Under the pieces are notes generated by a model. That model was not told the origin of the DNA. It worked only from the letters and a program-made list of their open reading frames with translations, and ran no database searches. Positions 6,936 to 8,095 of a stretch of DNA of 8,095 nucleotides are shown here, in pieces (positions within the stretch are counted from its first letter, which is position 1; each line of letters starts with the position of its first letter). This DNA comes from Akkermansiaceae bacterium UBA5688. GTDB lineage: Bacteria; Verrucomicrobiota; Verrucomicrobiia; Verrucomicrobiales; Akkermansiaceae. Position numbers and translations under genes: made by a program. Location of the stretch: positions 1 to 8,095 of the forward strand of contig DIHU01000238.1 in assembly GCA_002420315.1 (NCBI GenBank). Direction: 5' to 3'.

Positions 6936-7187
6936 ACTCCCACGAGAAGTCAATGAAGCAGTCTTTGAGGACCAGAAAAGACAAGCAGACTGATTCGCTA
7001 GAAGAGAAAGAACAAGACCCCTTTCATGTGTTCGCCATTTTAACTTCCCCCCTCTCCGCCTTCTTCAAAAGACGGCTTCGAAGATCTAGGCGATCTACCC
7101 ACAGCAGAGTTAGGGAGTCTCTAGCAAAAACTTTAAATGTTCTTTAAGAAATCTAAAGCCTAACGCCTCTCCCTTAAAAGCAACCAC
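6936..7187. other. Intergenic region upstream of the unknown secreted protein
   Basis: This 252-bp gap separates two minus-strand genes. It holds an imperfect hairpin at 7058-7076 (8-bp arms GCCTTCTT and AAGACGGC, one mismatch, loop CAA) and a direct repeat GATCTA-GGC-GATCTA near 7083-7097. The hairpin has no T tract on either side, so it is not a convincing intrinsic terminator for the serine hydrolase gene. TAAAAT on the minus strand near 7037-7042 could be a -10 element, but a well-spaced -35 is lacking. The short open frames here look non-coding. Confidence 0.35.
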
Positions 7188-8095
7188 CTAGAATTCCCCT
7201 TTCAAGATTTCCAATTTCCCAGGCCCAAATAGTGAGTGACGTAATTGGCTTGTCCAATTCATACGATTATTCTCGAAACGGAAGGTATAGAGAATACTTG
7301 CCGGGGTCTCAGTGAGATAGATCTTTGCCTGATACTCATTCGGTTCAACCCAAGCACCACTGGCACCAATTCGGCGTCTCATATTTTGTGTGTAGGGCAG
7401 ATGATCATTCAATTTGGAAGTGGTGTAATTATCACTTCCTAGGTAAAGGGTTTCCATTCCATGGTCCATTTCTATCGTGATACGATGGTCGTTTCCGTGG
7501 AGATCAAAAGAAACTGAATTAACACCAACTTCATTATCAAAAACTTGAAATTTTCTTTGAGCGAGTTTTTCCGATACTGGAGATTGAGATTCACCCTCAA
7601 CTAATGGGAGGCTTAAGTCATTCAATTTAGCCACCAACGATTTGAAGGTCGTTGTATCGGGCTCAATAGGTTTTGGTGCCATGGACGGCAGCAGGGTTTC
7701 CCATACAGCTTCCATCACCCCTCCCATGTCATTCGTTCCCGAGGTAATCGCGACCACCGCATCATGCTCAGGAATAACGATACAGAACTGTCCAAATGCA
7801 CCATCCCCGCGATAACAATTGTTTCGACAACGCCAAAATTGAAACCCATACCCCTGATCCCAATCATTATCGGGATTACTGCCATTAGAAGTTTGTTTCG
7901 AGGTTGCCTCCTGCACCCAAGCTTCTGAAAGAATGCGTTTCCCCTGCCACATCCCCTTCTGAAGATAGAGCTGACCTAGCTTCGCAATATCCTCAGTGGT
8001 GATCCTGAGCCCCCAACCGCCCGTATTGATTCCGTCTGGTGAGCGATCCCAATTAGGCTTCTTAATCCCTAATGGTTGAAAGAGACGCTTGTCTA
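7188..8095 (-). CDS. Serine hydrolase, beta-lactamase/PBP4* family (5' end outside window)
   Basis: The frame stays open from TAG at 7188-7190 to the right edge, giving 301 visible residues; an ATG at 7952 is internal, because family sequence continues upstream of it. That upstream part reads LFQPLGIKKPNWDRSPDGIN then TGGWGLRITTEDIAKLGQLY, typical of the second half of the class-C beta-lactamase-like domain (PF00144). Downstream come GYGFQFW (7853-7833) and RGDGAFGQ (about 7811-7788), the latter at the usual place of the KTG-like third motif. The catalytic SxxK and YxN lie beyond the window. From about 7655 to 7191 a beta-rich C-terminal domain follows, with ASGAWVEPNEYQAKIYL, TFRFENN and FGPG, as in related bacterial serine hydrolases. 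Such enzymes include esterases, peptidases and penicillin-binding-protein relatives; no antibiotic-resistance role should be assumed. Secretion cannot be judged without the N-terminus. Confidence 0.88.
   Translation of the reverse strand, partial: DKRLFQPLGIKKPNWDRSPDGINTGGWGLRITTEDIAKLGQLYLQKGMWQGKRILSEAWVQEATSKQTSNGSNPDNDWDQGYGFQFWRCRNNCYRGDGAFGQFCIVIPEHDAVVAITSGTNDMGGVMEAVWETLLPSMAPKPIEPDTTTFKSLVAKLNDLSLPLVEGESQSPVSEKLAQRKFQVFDNEVGVNSVSFDLHGNDHRITIEMDHGMETLYLGSDNYTTSKLNDHLPYTQNMRRRIGASGAWVEPNEYQAKIYLTETPASILYTFRFENNRMNWTSQLRHSLFGPGKLEILKGEF

Noticed and set aside
3759..7076. Shared 12-mer AAAAGACGGCTT in two intergenic regions (near 3759 and 7067)
   Set aside because: The match does not extend into flanking sequence, so there is no sign of a mobile or regulatory repeat.
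6790..7147. Two short plus-strand frames (67 and 64 codons)
   Set aside because: They are highly charged with no motif or ribosome-binding site; the first is mostly antisense to the signal-peptide region of the secreted protein.
7188..7952. Serine hydrolase as a complete 254-residue gene starting at ATG 7952
   Set aside because: The frame is open to the right edge and the upstream 47 codons carry family motifs, so the ATG is internal and the gene is partial.
7188..8095. Antibiotic-resistance beta-lactamase
   Set aside because: The protein belongs to the broad PF00144 hydrolase group with an extra C-terminal domain, and the catalytic motifs are not in view; resistance cannot be claimed.

Overview
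The window looks like a piece of a bacterial chromosome, most plausibly a marine heterotroph of the PVC superphylum (Verrucomicrobiota more likely than Planctomycetota). This is inferred from the gene mix: a secreted CE1-type esterase with a verrucomicrobial-looking C-terminal beta domain, an SMP-30 lipoprotein, a phytanoyl-CoA-dioxygenase-like oxygenase, a BCCT transporter, a large serine hydrolase of the beta-lactamase fold, and the end of an assimilatory-type nitrate reductase. No gene has a convincing AGGAGG ribosome-binding site at normal spacing. The assignment is family-level inference, not a marker-gene result.

Layout from left to right. (1) 1-176 (+) is the C-terminus of a molybdopterin nitrate reductase (NasA-like), cut by the left edge. 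(2) 208-1299 (+) is a lipoprotein of the SMP-30/gluconolactonase family, 31 bp downstream. (3) 1397-2497 (-) is a secreted alpha/beta-hydrolase esterase, convergent with the previous gene. (4) 2722-3564 (+) is a PhyH-family Fe(II)/2-oxoglutarate oxygenase, divergent from the esterase. Its stop codon overlaps the ATG of a 13-codon ORF that resembles the start of a sugar-phosphate isomerase/epimerase and is probably a remnant. (5) A 332-bp gap holds a candidate promoter. (6) 3897-5513 (+) is a BCCT-family transporter that appears to start at TTG. (7) 5679-6935 (-) is a secreted protein of unknown function, possibly a TIM-barrel glycosidase-like protein, convergent with the transporter. (8) 7188-8095 (-) is a serine hydrolase of the beta-lactamase/PBP4* family, running off the right edge so that its SxxK and YxN motifs are not visible.

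How they work together: there is no single long operon. Most genes are separately transcribed and concern uptake or processing of small organic molecules: ester or polysaccharide-decoration cleavage, sugar-lactone hydrolysis, a quaternary-ammonium or compatible-solute transporter, and a small-molecule hydroxylase. The only pairing that suggests a pathway is the oxygenase with the transporter, same strand and 332 bp apart, and that is speculative. I see no tRNA, rRNA, CRISPR array, insertion sequence, phage gene or recognisable defence system. I do not see strong evidence of a new multi-gene system; the best leads are the unknown secreted protein, the isomerase remnant and the variant transporter signature.
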